Shown here: positions 15,840-23,867 of the stretch, piece after piece | Position numbering within the stretch: the first letter of the stretch is position 1 | How the letters are laid out: every line of letters begins with the position of its first letter | Position numbers and translations under genes: made by a program | Assembly (NCBI GenBank): GCA_009379995.1 | Contig: WHSR01000033.1 | Coordinates: 1 to 47,877 of the forward strand | Direction of reading: 5' to 3' | Source of the DNA: Streptosporangiales bacterium | GTDB lineage: Bacteria; Actinomycetota; Actinomycetes; Streptosporangiales; WHSR01 | Length of the DNA stretch: 47,877 bases | Notes under the pieces: model-generated | Databases searched by the model: none | What the model was told of the DNA's origin: nothing | What the model saw: only the letters and a program-made list of their open reading frames with translations

Positions 15840-17048
15840 ATGGCCGCCCAGATGTTGCAGGATGTCAGGATCGCCGCCTTCACCCAGTTCCTGCTGGGGC
15901 CGGCGGCGGTCCAGTACCTGGCGGACATGGGCGCCGACGTGGTGAAGGTCGAGCCGCCGCGGGGCGGGTACGAGCGGCGTTGGGCGGGCGGGGGCACGTT
16001 CCCGAACGGGGTGAGCGCGTTCTTCCTGCTCGCGCACCGGGGGGTACGCAGCCTCACCCTCGACCTGAAGCACCCCGAGGGCCAGGCCGTGGCCCGTCGC
16101 CTCGTGCAGACCGCGGACGTGGTCGTCGAGAACTTCCGGCCGGGCGTGATGGACCGCCTCGGTCTCGGCTACGCGGACCTGCGGCAGATCAAGCCGGACC
16201 TCGTCTACGCGACGGCCTCCGGGTACGGGGCGGACAGCCCGTACCGCCACCTGCCCGGCCAGGACCTGCTGCTGCAGGCCAGGGCCGGGTTGGCGGCGGT
16301 GACCGGCACCGCCGACGGGCCGCCCGTCGCGGCAGGCGCGGCGGTAGTCGACCAGCACGGCGCCGCGCTGCTGGCCATGGGGATCCTCGGTGCCCTGCAC
16401 GAACGGCGGCGCACCGGCGAGGGGCAGCGCATCGAGGTGACCATGGTGCAGGCCGCCCTTGACCTGCAGCTCGAACCGCTCGTCTACGCCCTGAACGGCG
16501 GCCTGGTGCAGCGGCCCCGGGAGCCGCTGGCCTCGAGCTTCCACGAGGCGCCGTACGGCTTCTACCGGACGGCCGACGGGTACGTCGCGCTGTCGCTGTC
16601 CCCGATCAAGCTGATCGGGGAGGCCCTCGGCGATCCGCCGGAGCTGCGGCCGTTCGTCGACCCGGCGCTCGCCCTGCCCCGGCGCGAAGAGATCCACCGC
16701 GCCCTCCAGCCGTTGCTGCGCGAGCGGACGACGGCGGATCTGCTCCGGCTGTTCGAGGAGCACGGCGTGTGGTGCGCCCCGGTCAACGACTACCCGGGGG
16801 TCCTCGCGGACCCCGTGATCCAGCAGCTGGATCCGATCGTCGAGATGGATCACCCAGAGGCCGGGCGGGTGAGGACGCTGCGTCATCCGGTGCGGTACGG
16901 CTCCATGGAGGGCTCCACGGGGAGCTCCGCTGGGGCCCGTCCCGACCGGATGCCGCCCCGACTCGGCGAACACACCGACGAGGTCCTGCGGGAACTCGGC
17001 TACGCCGAGGCCGACGCCGCCCGGCTACGCGCCGACGGCGTGGTATGA
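15840..17048 (+). CDS. Family III CoA-transferase (CaiB/BaiF)
   Basis: A 402-residue CaiB/BaiF protein that moves CoA between carboxylic acids. Typical blocks are DVRIAAFTQFLLGPAAVQYL, ADMGADVVKVEPPRGGYERR, VRSLTLDLKHPEGQAVARRL, DVVVENFRPGVMDRLGLGY, and GQDLLLQARAGLAAVTG, where the D after GQ is the family's catalytic aspartate. ATG 15840 has a GCAGGAGGT site; the longer open frame upstream is antisense or out of frame with the hydratase. It probably activates the operon's substrate acid, taking CoA from succinyl-CoA or a product CoA ester. Confidence 0.92.
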   Translation: MAAQMLQDVRIAAFTQFLLGPAAVQYLADMGADVVKVEPPRGGYERRWAGGGTFPNGVSAFFLLAHRGVRSLTLDLKHPEGQAVARRLVQTADVVVENFRPGVMDRLGLGYADLRQIKPDLVYATASGYGADSPYRHLPGQDLLLQARAGLAAVTGTADGPPVAAGAAVVDQHGAALLAMGILGALHERRRTGEGQRIEVTMVQAALDLQLEPLVYALNGGLVQRPREPLASSFHEAPYGFYRTADGYVALSLSPIKLIGEALGDPPELRPFVDPALALPRREEIHRALQPLLRERTTADLLRLFEEHGVWCAPVNDYPGVLADPVIQQLDPIVEMDHPEAGRVRTLRHPVRYGSMEGSTGSSAGARPDRMPPRLGEHTDEVLRELGYAEADAARLRADGVV

Positions 17049-17096
17049 CCCACCGCTTGCCCGCACGAGACTCGCCCGCAAGAGAAAGGAATCGTG

Positions 17097-18143
17097 ATGA
17101 AAGCCGAAGACCGCTCTTCGACCAACCGACGACAGTTCCTGGCGATGACCGGCGGCGCCGTCCTCGGCACGGCGCTCGTCGGGGGATGCGGCGCCACGGG
17201 AGGGGCAGGGGGTGGGCGCCGGCTTCGGTTCGCCTACGAGGGACCGCCCGAGACCGCGCAGGGCATCGCCGCCAACCTGTTCAAGAAGAAGCTCGAGTCG
17301 TCGAGCGGCGGCGACCTGGAGCTCGCCCTGTACCCGGGCGCCCAGCTGGGCGGCGAGCCCGAGCTGCTGCAGAAGATCCGGGCCGGCGACATCGACTTCA
17401 TCATCTCCTCGACCGCAAACGCCGCGCAGATCGCGCCGCAGTCCGGTGTGTTCTCCCTGCACTACCTGTTCAAGAACAAGGATGACGCCAAGAACGTCGT
17501 CACCGACGAAGCGGTCAACCAGGCGTACCGGGCGATGGCCACGAAGTCCGTCGACGGCGCGCAGCCGCTCACCCTCTTCACCCTTCCGCTGCGCAACTTC
17601 TACGCGCGCTTCGAGGTGCCCGACGTACAGGCCATCAAGGGCAAGAAGGTCCGGGTGCAGGCCACCCGAACCGAGGACGTGACCTTCAAGACCTACGGGG
17701 CGCAGACGGTGCACATGAGCTTCACCGAGCTCTACACCGCGCTGCAGACCGGCGTGGTCGACCTGGCGGAGAACGCCGTCACCTACTACGGCCTCAACAA
17801 GCACTACGAGGTCGGGCCGACCATGTCGTTCTCCGAGCACGAGGGCAACGTGCAGGTTCTGTGGATATCCGAGCAGGCATGGCAGGAGCTGTCGGGCCAG
17901 GAGCGGGACTGGGTGACCGCAGCGGCGGACGAGGTCCGTGCCAAGCAGCCCTCGGCCGCGTTCGAGCTCGAGGCCGAGCTCAAGAAGAAGTACGCCGGGA
18001 TGGGCGTGAAGTTCGTCGAGGACGTCGACAAGGAGAGTTTCGCGAAGCTCTCGGTTCCGCTGCAGGACCGTCTCGCCAAGGAGCTCGGATCCGAAGCGGA
18101 GAAGATCCTGCGGCTCGTCCGTCGGGTGACCGGCGACTCCTGA
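17097..18143 (+). CDS. dctP: TRAP transporter substrate-binding lipoprotein (DctP family)
   Basis: A 348-residue solute-binding protein. The N-terminus has a twin-arginine motif (NRRQFLAM) and a lipobox (LVGGC), so it is probably a Tat-exported lipoprotein. The mature part has DctP family blocks: LRFAYEGPPETAQGIAANLF, ALYPGAQLGGEPELLQKIRA, KGKKVRVQATRTEDVTFK (with the conserved arginine that clamps the carboxylate), and TALQTGVVDLAENAVTYYG. ATG 17097 fits an AAAGGA site better than GTG 17094. It is the first of three TRAP genes at the end of the catabolic operon, so the imported acid is likely the operon's substrate. Confidence 0.92.
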   Translation: MKAEDRSSTNRRQFLAMTGGAVLGTALVGGCGATGGAGGGRRLRFAYEGPPETAQGIAANLFKKKLESSSGGDLELALYPGAQLGGEPELLQKIRAGDIDFIISSTANAAQIAPQSGVFSLHYLFKNKDDAKNVVTDEAVNQAYRAMATKSVDGAQPLTLFTLPLRNFYARFEVPDVQAIKGKKVRVQATRTEDVTFKTYGAQTVHMSFTELYTALQTGVVDLAENAVTYYGLNKHYEVGPTMSFSEHEGNVQVLWISEQAWQELSGQERDWVTAAADEVRAKQPSAAFELEAELKKKYAGMGVKFVEDVDKESFAKLSVPLQDRLAKELGSEAEKILRLVRRVTGDS

Positions 18144-18166
18144 CCGGCCCCCCGACCGACAGGGCG

Positions 18167-18177
18167 TAAGGAGGTGA
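18167..18177 (+). promoter_or_regulatory. Full-length Shine-Dalgarno sequence of dctQ
   Basis: TAAGGAGGTGA is complementary to the complete 3' end of 16S rRNA over 11 bases, seven bases before ATG 18185. It is unusually strong for this window, where most genes have four- to six-base sites. Confidence 0.8.
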
Positions 18178-18184
18178 CGCCGGG

Positions 18185-18814
18185 ATGACCACGATGCGCA
18201 GAACTCCCCAGTTCGAGTCGGAGCCGCCGGGGGGCGAGCCCGAGGCCAGCGAGCTGGAGGGGGCCGACCTTCGGCACCTGCGATGGCGGTGGCTGGACCC
18301 GCTCGAGGCGCTCCTGCTGGGGGTGTGCGGGCTGCTGCTGGCGACGTTCACAACCGCCGTCCTGGTCGACGTCCTCACCAGGGCGCTGGGCACCCCTGTC
18401 AACTGGCTCCAGGAGCTCATCCTTGGCGCCTTCGTGTGGGGCGTCTTCCTGGGCGGCGCGGTGGCCGTCCGCCGTCAGCAGCACTTCCGGCTGTCCGCGC
18501 TCGGGGGGTCGTTGTCGGGGACGCCCCGCAAGCTCGTCGAGACCCTCCGGCACGGAGTGGTCCTGGGGGTGGCGCTGTGGCTCGTCCTATCCGGGTACGG
18601 GACCTTCCTCGATGGGTTCGGCAACTTCCTGCAGCCGTCCGGCACACCGCTGGCGGTCCTCACCGCCGCCATACCGGTGTGTGGCCTCCTCGCCGCCGTC
18701 TTCACGATCGAGACCCTGGTCAACGGCTGGGTCCGTGGGTTCGAGACGAGGGCCCGGCCGACCGATGAGCCGACCGGGGAGCCGACCGGTGAGGGGGTGA
18801 CCGCCGGTGAGTGA
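18185..18814 (+). CDS. dctQ: TRAP transporter small permease (DctQ family)
   Basis: A 209-residue protein with four transmembrane helices, including LLLGVCGLLLATFTTAVLVD and LILGAFVWGVFLGGAVAVRR. The family motif RQQHFRL follows helix 2. Then come VVLGVALWLVLSGYGTFLDG and LAVLTAAIPVCGLLAAVFTI. A long charged N-terminal tail (about 35 residues rich in E, G and P) precedes helix 1 and is unusual. It overlaps dctM by eight bases. Confidence 0.87.
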   Translation: MTTMRRTPQFESEPPGGEPEASELEGADLRHLRWRWLDPLEALLLGVCGLLLATFTTAVLVDVLTRALGTPVNWLQELILGAFVWGVFLGGAVAVRRQQHFRLSALGGSLSGTPRKLVETLRHGVVLGVALWLVLSGYGTFLDGFGNFLQPSGTPLAVLTAAIPVCGLLAAVFTIETLVNGWVRGFETRARPTDEPTGEPTGEGVTAGE

Positions 18815-20144
18815 CAGCATGATCGTGCTGTCGATGATCGTGTGGTTCCTCGTGCTGGGCTACCTCGGGGTGCCGGTCGCGTTCGCGATCATGGCGAGCG
18901 TCATCTGGGGCGCCGTGTATACCGGGCTCGAGCTGAGCTCCATGACCACCCAGCTCTTCAACGGGGTCAACTCGATTCCCCTGCTGGCCGTGCCGTTCTT
19001 CCTGTTGACCGGCGAACTGCTCAGCTCGTCCGCCATCACCGTCAGGATCGTCAACCTGGCGCAGACGTTGGTCGGGCACATCAGGGCCGGCCTCGCCCAC
19101 GTGGTGACCACGTTCAGCATCTTCTTCGCCGGCATCTCCGGGTCGTCGACCGCCGACGTCGCGGCCATCAGCCGGGTCGTGCTGCCGACGATGAGGAGCG
19201 AGGGCTACCGGCCGGCGAACTCCGCGGCGCTCATCGCGGCCGCCTCGACGATCGCGAACATGATCCCGCCGAGCATCATGGCTGTCGTGTACGGCGCCAC
19301 CGGCGGCGTCTCGATCACCGCGCTGTTCCTCGCCGGCGTCGTACCCGGCCTGCTGGTGGGCCTGGGGCTGATGGTCTACGCCTACTTCTTCGGCTTCCCC
19401 TCGGCCCGGCGGACACGGGCAAGCACGTCCGAGATGATCGCCGCGCTCCGGGGCGGCCTGCTCCCGCTCGGGGTTCCGGTCATCATCATGGGCGGCATCC
19501 TCGCCGGGTGGTTCACCCCGACGGAGGCGGGCATGGCGGCGGTGGTCTACACCATCGTCGTGCTCGTGCCGCTGATGCGCCGGGGGCACCTGCGGTACCT
19601 GCACCGGGACTTCATGCGGGCCGGCGTCGTCTACTCGCTGCCGTTGATGGCGGTCGCCGCGGCCTCGGCGTTCGCCTACCTGATCGCCTACCTGCAGGCC
19701 CCGCAGATCATCTCCGGATGGATCCAGGCGGTGGCCGGTACGAACCCGAAGCTCATCATGTTTCTGCTGGTGCTGATGCTCGTCATCGCCGGCAACTTTC
19801 TGGACGCGATCCCGGCGATCGTCATCTTCGTGCCGATCATCAAGGCACTCACCGAGCTTGGCGATATCAACCCAGTGCAGATGGGCGTCGTCGCCGTGGT
19901 GACGCTCGCGTTCGGCCTCATCACCCCGCCGTACGGGCTGTCGCTGCTGATGGCCTCCGCCTTCGCCGGCGTGCCCTTCTCCCGGGCGCTGCTGACGTCG
20001 CTGCCGATCTACCTGATCTTCTTCGCGGTCATCTCGGTCCTCGTGCTCGTGCCGGACGTCGCGCTGTGGCTGCCGCAGCACATCGTTCCGGAGGCGACGG
20101 GGTGCTTCCCGGCGCCGCAGGGCGGCGGATTCATCTGTCCGTGA
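18807..20144 (+). CDS. dctM: TRAP transporter large permease (DctM family)
   Basis: A 445-residue protein with about a dozen hydrophobic helices. Family markers include GVNSIPLLAVPFFLLTGELL, FSIFFAGISGSSTADVAAIS (the conserved GSSTAD loop), ASTIANMIPPSIMAVVYGAT and FGLITPPYGLSLLMASAFAG. It forms the sodium- or proton-coupled channel unit with DctQ. GTG 18807 lies inside the dctQ end. It closes the operon that began at 11460. A terminator could not be identified in the bases after the stop. Confidence 0.93.
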   Translation: MSDSMIVLSMIVWFLVLGYLGVPVAFAIMASVIWGAVYTGLELSSMTTQLFNGVNSIPLLAVPFFLLTGELLSSSAITVRIVNLAQTLVGHIRAGLAHVVTTFSIFFAGISGSSTADVAAISRVVLPTMRSEGYRPANSAALIAAASTIANMIPPSIMAVVYGATGGVSITALFLAGVVPGLLVGLGLMVYAYFFGFPSARRTRASTSEMIAALRGGLLPLGVPVIIMGGILAGWFTPTEAGMAAVVYTIVVLVPLMRRGHLRYLHRDFMRAGVVYSLPLMAVAAASAFAYLIAYLQAPQIISGWIQAVAGTNPKLIMFLLVLMLVIAGNFLDAIPAIVIFVPIIKALTELGDINPVQMGVVAVVTLAFGLITPPYGLSLLMASAFAGVPFSRALLTSLPIYLIFFAVISVLVLVPDVALWLPQHIVPEATGCFPAPQGGGFICP

Positions 20145-20145
20145 T

Positions 20146-20310
20146 CTACTCGTCAGCCAGCTTGGCGATGTAGAGGAGGGCGTGGGCGAAGCCAGGCCAG
20201 GCGGCATCGGGTGGACCTGTATGGACGCGCGTGGTGATGGCCGAGTCGGACTCGGGACCACCGAAGAGAAACGCATCGAGGTCGGGTCGCGGCTCGACCG
20301 CGTATCGCCT
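20146..20310 (-). pseudogene. Remnant: C-terminal end of an unidentified protein
   Basis: On the minus strand 54 codons read RPDLDAFLFGGPESDSAITT and end AAWPGFAHALLYIAKLADE at TAG 20148-20146. Codon use is strongly coding-like (GC-rich third positions) and the tail looks like a natural C-terminus. A TAA at 20313-20311 closes the frame upstream and there is no start codon, so this is only the 3' end of a gene whose front has been lost. The family was not recognised. Confidence 0.4.
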
Positions 20311-20370
20311 TTACCGCGATTTGAGACTTTTGGGGGCCGCCGAGTAGGCCGATAGCAGTAGAGCTTCGGC

Positions 20371-20410
20371 GAAACTCTCAATATGCATTTTAATGAAATA
20401 ATTGAAGCTG
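20371..20410 (+). promoter_or_regulatory. AT-rich upstream region of the siderophore-interacting protein gene
   Basis: About 40 bases around ATATGCATTTTAATGAAATA are strikingly AT-rich in this GC-rich window and lie 55 bases upstream of the start at 20465. A regulated promoter, perhaps iron-dependent given the gene, is expected here, but I could not match a defined iron box. Confidence 0.35.
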
Positions 20411-20464
20411 ACAGGCCCGCCGGCCAATGAGGATTTCCTTGCGACTATCTCCTGGAGGTTTTCG

Positions 20465-21382
20465 ATGGAGCGCCTGCCGGTCCGGTTCATCCGGGTCGCC
20501 GATGTCCAGCGAATCACGCCGCACATGGCACGCGTCACCTTCTGCGGAGACGACCTCGCCGACTTCACCTGCGACGGCCCCGATCAGCAGGTGAAGCTGT
20601 ACTTCCCGAAGCCGGGCCAGACGGTCCCCCGGCTTCCGAAACCGGACGCGTACGGCGACACGATGAGGTGGTACGAGGCGTACAACGCGATCCCCGAGCA
20701 CGAACGGCCATGGATGCGCAGCTACACGGTCCGCGCACACCACCCGCGGGGCAGCATGATCGACATCGACTTCGTGCTGCACAACGACGCTGGCCCGGCG
20801 ACCCGGTGGGCTCGGTTGGCCAAGCCCGGCGACACGCTCGGCATGTTCGGCCCGTCGTCGGACTACTCCCGGCCCGTCCCCATCGGTACGTCCATCGCGG
20901 CCGCCGACTGGTTCCTGCTGGCCGGGGACGAGACGGCGCTGCCGGCCATCGGCACGCTGCTCGAGTGGCTGCCCGAGGGCGCCCGCGCGGCCGCCTACGT
21001 CGAGGTCAGGGACGCGGCCGAGGAGCAGGAGTTGGACACCCGCGGCGAGGTGACCGTGCACTGGCTGCACCGTGGGGAGGTCCCGGCCGGGCACAGCGAC
21101 GTGCTGGTCGAAGCCGTGCGCGACGCCGAGTTCCCGCCGGGCTCGGTGTTCGCGTGGCTCGCCGGCGAGGCGGGCGCGGTGCGGGCGCTGCGCCGGCACC
21201 TCGTCAATGATCGTGGCATCGACAAGCGGTCGATCGACTTCACCGGCTACTGGCGACCGCGGCTGACCCAGGACGACGCGCCTACCACGGAAGACCTCGC
21301 CGACGCACAGGAGTTGTTGGCCCGCGCGCAGGATCTCCTGGCGGAGGCACAGGCCACGGGTGCGCCGGGCCCCGCGAAGTAA
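20465..21382 (+). CDS. Siderophore-interacting protein (ferric-siderophore reductase)
   Basis: A 305-residue flavoprotein of the SIP family, which reduces ferric siderophores in the cytoplasm with NAD(P)H and FAD. Blocks are RITPHMARVTFCGDDLADF, the FAD motif RSYTVRAHHP (R-x-Y-T), DWFLLAGDETALPAIGTLLE for nucleotide binding and a conserved C-terminal DRGIDKRSIDFTGYWR. The tail EDLADAQELLARAQDLLAEA is an added coiled-coil-like helix. ATG 20465 follows a CTGGAGG site; the frame is open upstream to 20402 without a good site. No siderophore biosynthesis gene is nearby. Confidence 0.92.
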   Translation: MERLPVRFIRVADVQRITPHMARVTFCGDDLADFTCDGPDQQVKLYFPKPGQTVPRLPKPDAYGDTMRWYEAYNAIPEHERPWMRSYTVRAHHPRGSMIDIDFVLHNDAGPATRWARLAKPGDTLGMFGPSSDYSRPVPIGTSIAAADWFLLAGDETALPAIGTLLEWLPEGARAAAYVEVRDAAEEQELDTRGEVTVHWLHRGEVPAGHSDVLVEAVRDAEFPPGSVFAWLAGEAGAVRALRRHLVNDRGIDKRSIDFTGYWRPRLTQDDAPTTEDLADAQELLARAQDLLAEAQATGAPGPAK

Positions 21383-21435
21383 TACGCTGCCTGGCCAGAT
21401 GCCGGGACCGGAGACGCTTGCTGGAGGTGCACCGC

Positions 21436-22233
21436 GTGTTGTGGCGGTGGGCAGCGATCGCCGGGCTGCTTGCTGCCGCTCCGACGAGCTCGACGCCCGC
21501 GGCGCAGGCCACATCGGCCGTGGAACACCTGCGGGTAGAGGTCCTGGCCAGCTACCCCCATGACACGGAGGCGTTCACCCAGGGACTGGAGCTCCACGAC
21601 GGGGTGCTCTACGAGGGGACCGGGCGGTACGGGGAATCCGATCTGCGCACCGTCGAGGTGCGGACCGGCGAGGTACGTGACCGGGTCGCGCTGCCGGATG
21701 CCGTCTTCGGTGAGGGCATCACCGTCGTCGGCAACCGGATTTGGCAGCTGACCTTCCAGGAGGAGTTCGCCTTCCTCCGTGACCGGCGCACGCTCGCCGA
21801 GACCGATCGGGCCGAGTACACCGGCGAGGGGTGGGGGCTGTGCCACGACCCGGCGCGTCACAGGCTGGTGATGAGCGACGGCACCTCCCAGCTGACCTTC
21901 CGCGACCCGGAGACGTTCGACCGGCTCGGGTCGGTGGCCGTCACCCAAGAGGGCGAACCGCTGACGCAGATCAACGAGCTGGAATGCGCCGGCGGCAAGG
22001 TGTGGGCCAACATCTGGATGACCGACAAGATCGTGCGCATCGACCCCGGCACCGGAACCGTTGAGGCGGTCGTCGACGCTTCCGGGCTGCTGTCCGAGTC
22101 CGAACGGGCGGGCGCCGACGTCCTCAACGGCATCGCCGCCGTTCCGCGCACCGACACCTTCCTGATCACCGGGAAGCTGTGGCCGCGAATGTTCCGGGTG
22201 AGGTTCTCCGAGGCACGATCCGCACCTCTGTGA
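21436..22233 (+). CDS. Glutaminyl-peptide cyclotransferase (secreted)
   Basis: About 265 residues. A signal peptide (MLWRWAAIAGLLAAAPTSST) is followed by the beta-propeller glutaminyl cyclase family pattern: VEVLASYPHDTEAFTQGLEL, LYEGTGRYGESDLRTVEVRT, FGEGITVVGNRIWQLTFQE and LTQINELECAGGKVWANIWM. It would convert N-terminal glutamine of exported peptides to pyroglutamate. GTG 21436 is eight bases after a CTGGAGG site; upstream in-frame TTG and GTG codons overlap that site. It stands alone between unrelated genes. Confidence 0.87.
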   Translation: MLWRWAAIAGLLAAAPTSSTPAAQATSAVEHLRVEVLASYPHDTEAFTQGLELHDGVLYEGTGRYGESDLRTVEVRTGEVRDRVALPDAVFGEGITVVGNRIWQLTFQEEFAFLRDRRTLAETDRAEYTGEGWGLCHDPARHRLVMSDGTSQLTFRDPETFDRLGSVAVTQEGEPLTQINELECAGGKVWANIWMTDKIVRIDPGTGTVEAVVDASGLLSESERAGADVLNGIAAVPRTDTFLITGKLWPRMFRVRFSEARSAPL

Positions 22234-22441
22234 ACTGTTCGCCATCGGCGACGCCGGGTCCCCAAGCACGCGACCTCCGTCAACGCCTCCAGGCACTGCC
22301 GCCACTCGCCCCGACCGGCCCGATCAGCGACGAACCCAACGGCCCCTGAACGATGTCCAACCATGCGGAAACGGCGGACGCCGAGGGGCAACCGTTCCGC
22401 TTCCGGTCGCTCCTCGGCGTCGCCCGTTCGCTCCGGGTCTC

Positions 22442-22753
22442 TTATACGGACGGCTTCACTTCCTCCATCCGGTCGACGATCAGTCGCTCGACCGAGGTGT
22501 TGTAGCGCTCCTGCAACGAGGCGGAGTCTTCGAGCACCTTTTCCCCGGCCGGGGAGGCGAACGCGTCCTCCATTGCGGCCGCGCTGTCGAACTCCAGCAA
22601 TGCGATTCGATAGAACGCGCCGTCGAGGGGCCGCGCGGCCTGCATCCTCCGGAGGCCCGGCATCTTCGCGGCCAATTCCAGATGTCTCTCGTAGCCTTTT
22701 TCGAAGCCGGCCGTGTCGTCCGGTTGGTTCCACAGCGCCACGAACGTGGCCAT
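22442..22753 (-). CDS. EthD family small protein
   Basis: A 103-residue ferredoxin-like-fold protein (MATFVALWNQPDDTAGFEKG, YERHLELAAKMPGLRRMQAA, FYRIALLEFDSAAAMEDAF). It matches EthD/Dabb-like proteins found beside ring-cleavage and ether-degradation genes. It starts 22 bases after the lactonase stop with a GGGAGC site, so the two are co-transcribed. A lyase, isomerase or chaperone-like role in the same catabolic step is possible; the reaction is unknown. Confidence 0.8.
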   Translation of the reverse strand: MATFVALWNQPDDTAGFEKGYERHLELAAKMPGLRRMQAARPLDGAFYRIALLEFDSAAAMEDAFASPAGEKVLEDSASLQERYNTSVERLIVDRMEEVKPSV

Positions 22754-22775
22754 ATTCAGCTCCCGTCCTCTGCGA

Positions 22776-23624
22776 TTACTCGTACACGTAGCCCGGCTGG
22801 AACGGCGCGAGCTGAATCTCCTTGAACTCTGTCTGGCCGTCCTTGTGCTGGATCCCGGTCTCGTCGTGGCCGGGTAGCACGAACGCGTCCCTCGCAGTGG
22901 CCATCCGGCGTATCTTCTCCACCGACGTGGCCCACTGCTCCCGGTCGTGCACGATCGGGGTGCCGGTGGCCGGCGGCCCGTAGCTTTCGTGGGTGTAGAG
23001 GGAGTCGCCGGTCATCAGTACCCATCCGGTGGTGTTGAGGTGGAGCAATACCCCCATCGTCCCCGGCGTGTGGCCGGGCAGGCTGAGCATTCGCACGCCC
23101 TTCATCACCTCTTCGTCCCCGCAGACGAGGGTGGGGCGCTTCGTCCCGAGGTGGTTCCAGTCCTCGCGGACGAAGAAGTCACCCGTCGAGTCGATGTTGC
23201 GGGTGACCCAGCGGTACTCGTCCTCGTGAATGAGGACGTCGACGTCGGCGTGCTCGAAGAGCCGCAACCCGCCCGCGTGGTCGGTGTGCAGATGGGTCTG
23301 GATGACGTAGTTGAAGTCCTCCGGCCCGTAGCCGAGCGCCTTCAGCCGGGATTCCAGCAATTTCTCCGGGGTGATCTCGCTCAGGTCGATGAGGAACTGC
23401 CAGTCCGCCTGCCATTCCGCGGCGAAGTTGGTGGAAAGGCCGGTGTCGACCAGCACCCTCCCGTCCGGATGCTCGATGATGTAGGCGAGCGAGGGGCACT
23501 GGTACAGCTGCTTGCTCGCCTCCTTGCGCTGGCTGTGCAGGATGTAGTTGGGGTGCGGGGCGACCATCAGCTCCATATCCATGATCATGTAGCCGAGGTT
23601 GACGCCTCGTAGCTTGACTCCCAT
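22776..23624 (-). CDS. Metallo-beta-lactamase fold lactonase (N-acyl homoserine lactonase family)
   Basis: A 282-residue metallo-hydrolase of the AttM/AiiB type. The metal motif H-x-H-x-D-H appears in QTHLHTDHAGGLRLFEHADV. LSLPGHTPGTMGVLLHL supplies the next histidine, VLMTGDSLYTHES the bridging aspartate, and FVLPGHDETG the last histidine. All ligands are present, so it should be active on a lactone or ester. A GGAGG site precedes ATG 23624. In this catabolic context a pathway lactone is at least as likely as an acyl-homoserine lactone. It is divergent from the GAF/Fis activator gene. Confidence 0.87.
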   Translation of the reverse strand: MGVKLRGVNLGYMIMDMELMVAPHPNYILHSQRKEASKQLYQCPSLAYIIEHPDGRVLVDTGLSTNFAAEWQADWQFLIDLSEITPEKLLESRLKALGYGPEDFNYVIQTHLHTDHAGGLRLFEHADVDVLIHEDEYRWVTRNIDSTGDFFVREDWNHLGTKRPTLVCGDEEVMKGVRMLSLPGHTPGTMGVLLHLNTTGWVLMTGDSLYTHESYGPPATGTPIVHDREQWATSVEKIRRMATARDAFVLPGHDETGIQHKDGQTEFKEIQLAPFQPGYVYE

Positions 23625-23683
23625 GGCGCCTCCGTTCGCTCGACGTTCGGGCGGTCGACGCGTCCGCCCCTTAACAGCCGAGT

Positions 23684-23698
23684 GTCCGAACGGCGGAC
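23684..23698. promoter_or_regulatory. Inverted repeat GTCCG-N5-CGGAC upstream of lactonase
   Basis: A perfect 5+5+5 inverted repeat in the divergent region between the lactonase (23624) and the activator (23868). A repeat with the same geometry, GTCCT-N5-AGGAC, occurs at 28476-28490. It may be an operator; short palindromes of this sort can also arise by chance. Confidence 0.3.
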
Positions 23699-23788
23699 CG
23701 GAGGGGTTGTCCCAATTCGAACCACGGGGCCGTCAGTGCGGAATCACTCCCTTAGCGGGGGTTCTTTGGCGGCGCGAACAAGGACGCG

Positions 23789-23805
23789 TGTCGCAAGTTG
23801 CTACA
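23789..23805. promoter_or_regulatory. 17-bp near-palindrome upstream of the GAF/Fis activator gene
   Basis: TGTCGCA-AGT-TGCTACA has arms of seven bases with one mismatch around a three-base centre. It lies 63 bases upstream of ATG 23868. The same pattern, TGTCGCG-TTC-CGCAACA, occurs at 25734-25750 upstream of the acyl-CoA synthetase gene. Fis-type regulators bind such dyads, so this is a candidate site for the adjacent activator. Confidence 0.5.
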
Positions 23806-23867
23806 TACTGGGGCGCGGAGCATGGGTCATGATGGCCAGCAAATCGACGCGCCGGGGGGAGGTGTTC

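Noticed and set aside
18720..20381. 553-codon minus-strand open frame opposite dctM
   Set aside because: Its product is low-complexity (D, H, R, G rich) and antisense to a clear TRAP permease; it is a GC-bias shadow.
22234..22441. Possible oxidoreductase-like tail ELFAIGDAG after the glutaminyl cyclase
   Set aside because: Only nine residues resemble the family and the frame then loses coding character; nothing supportable in this gap.
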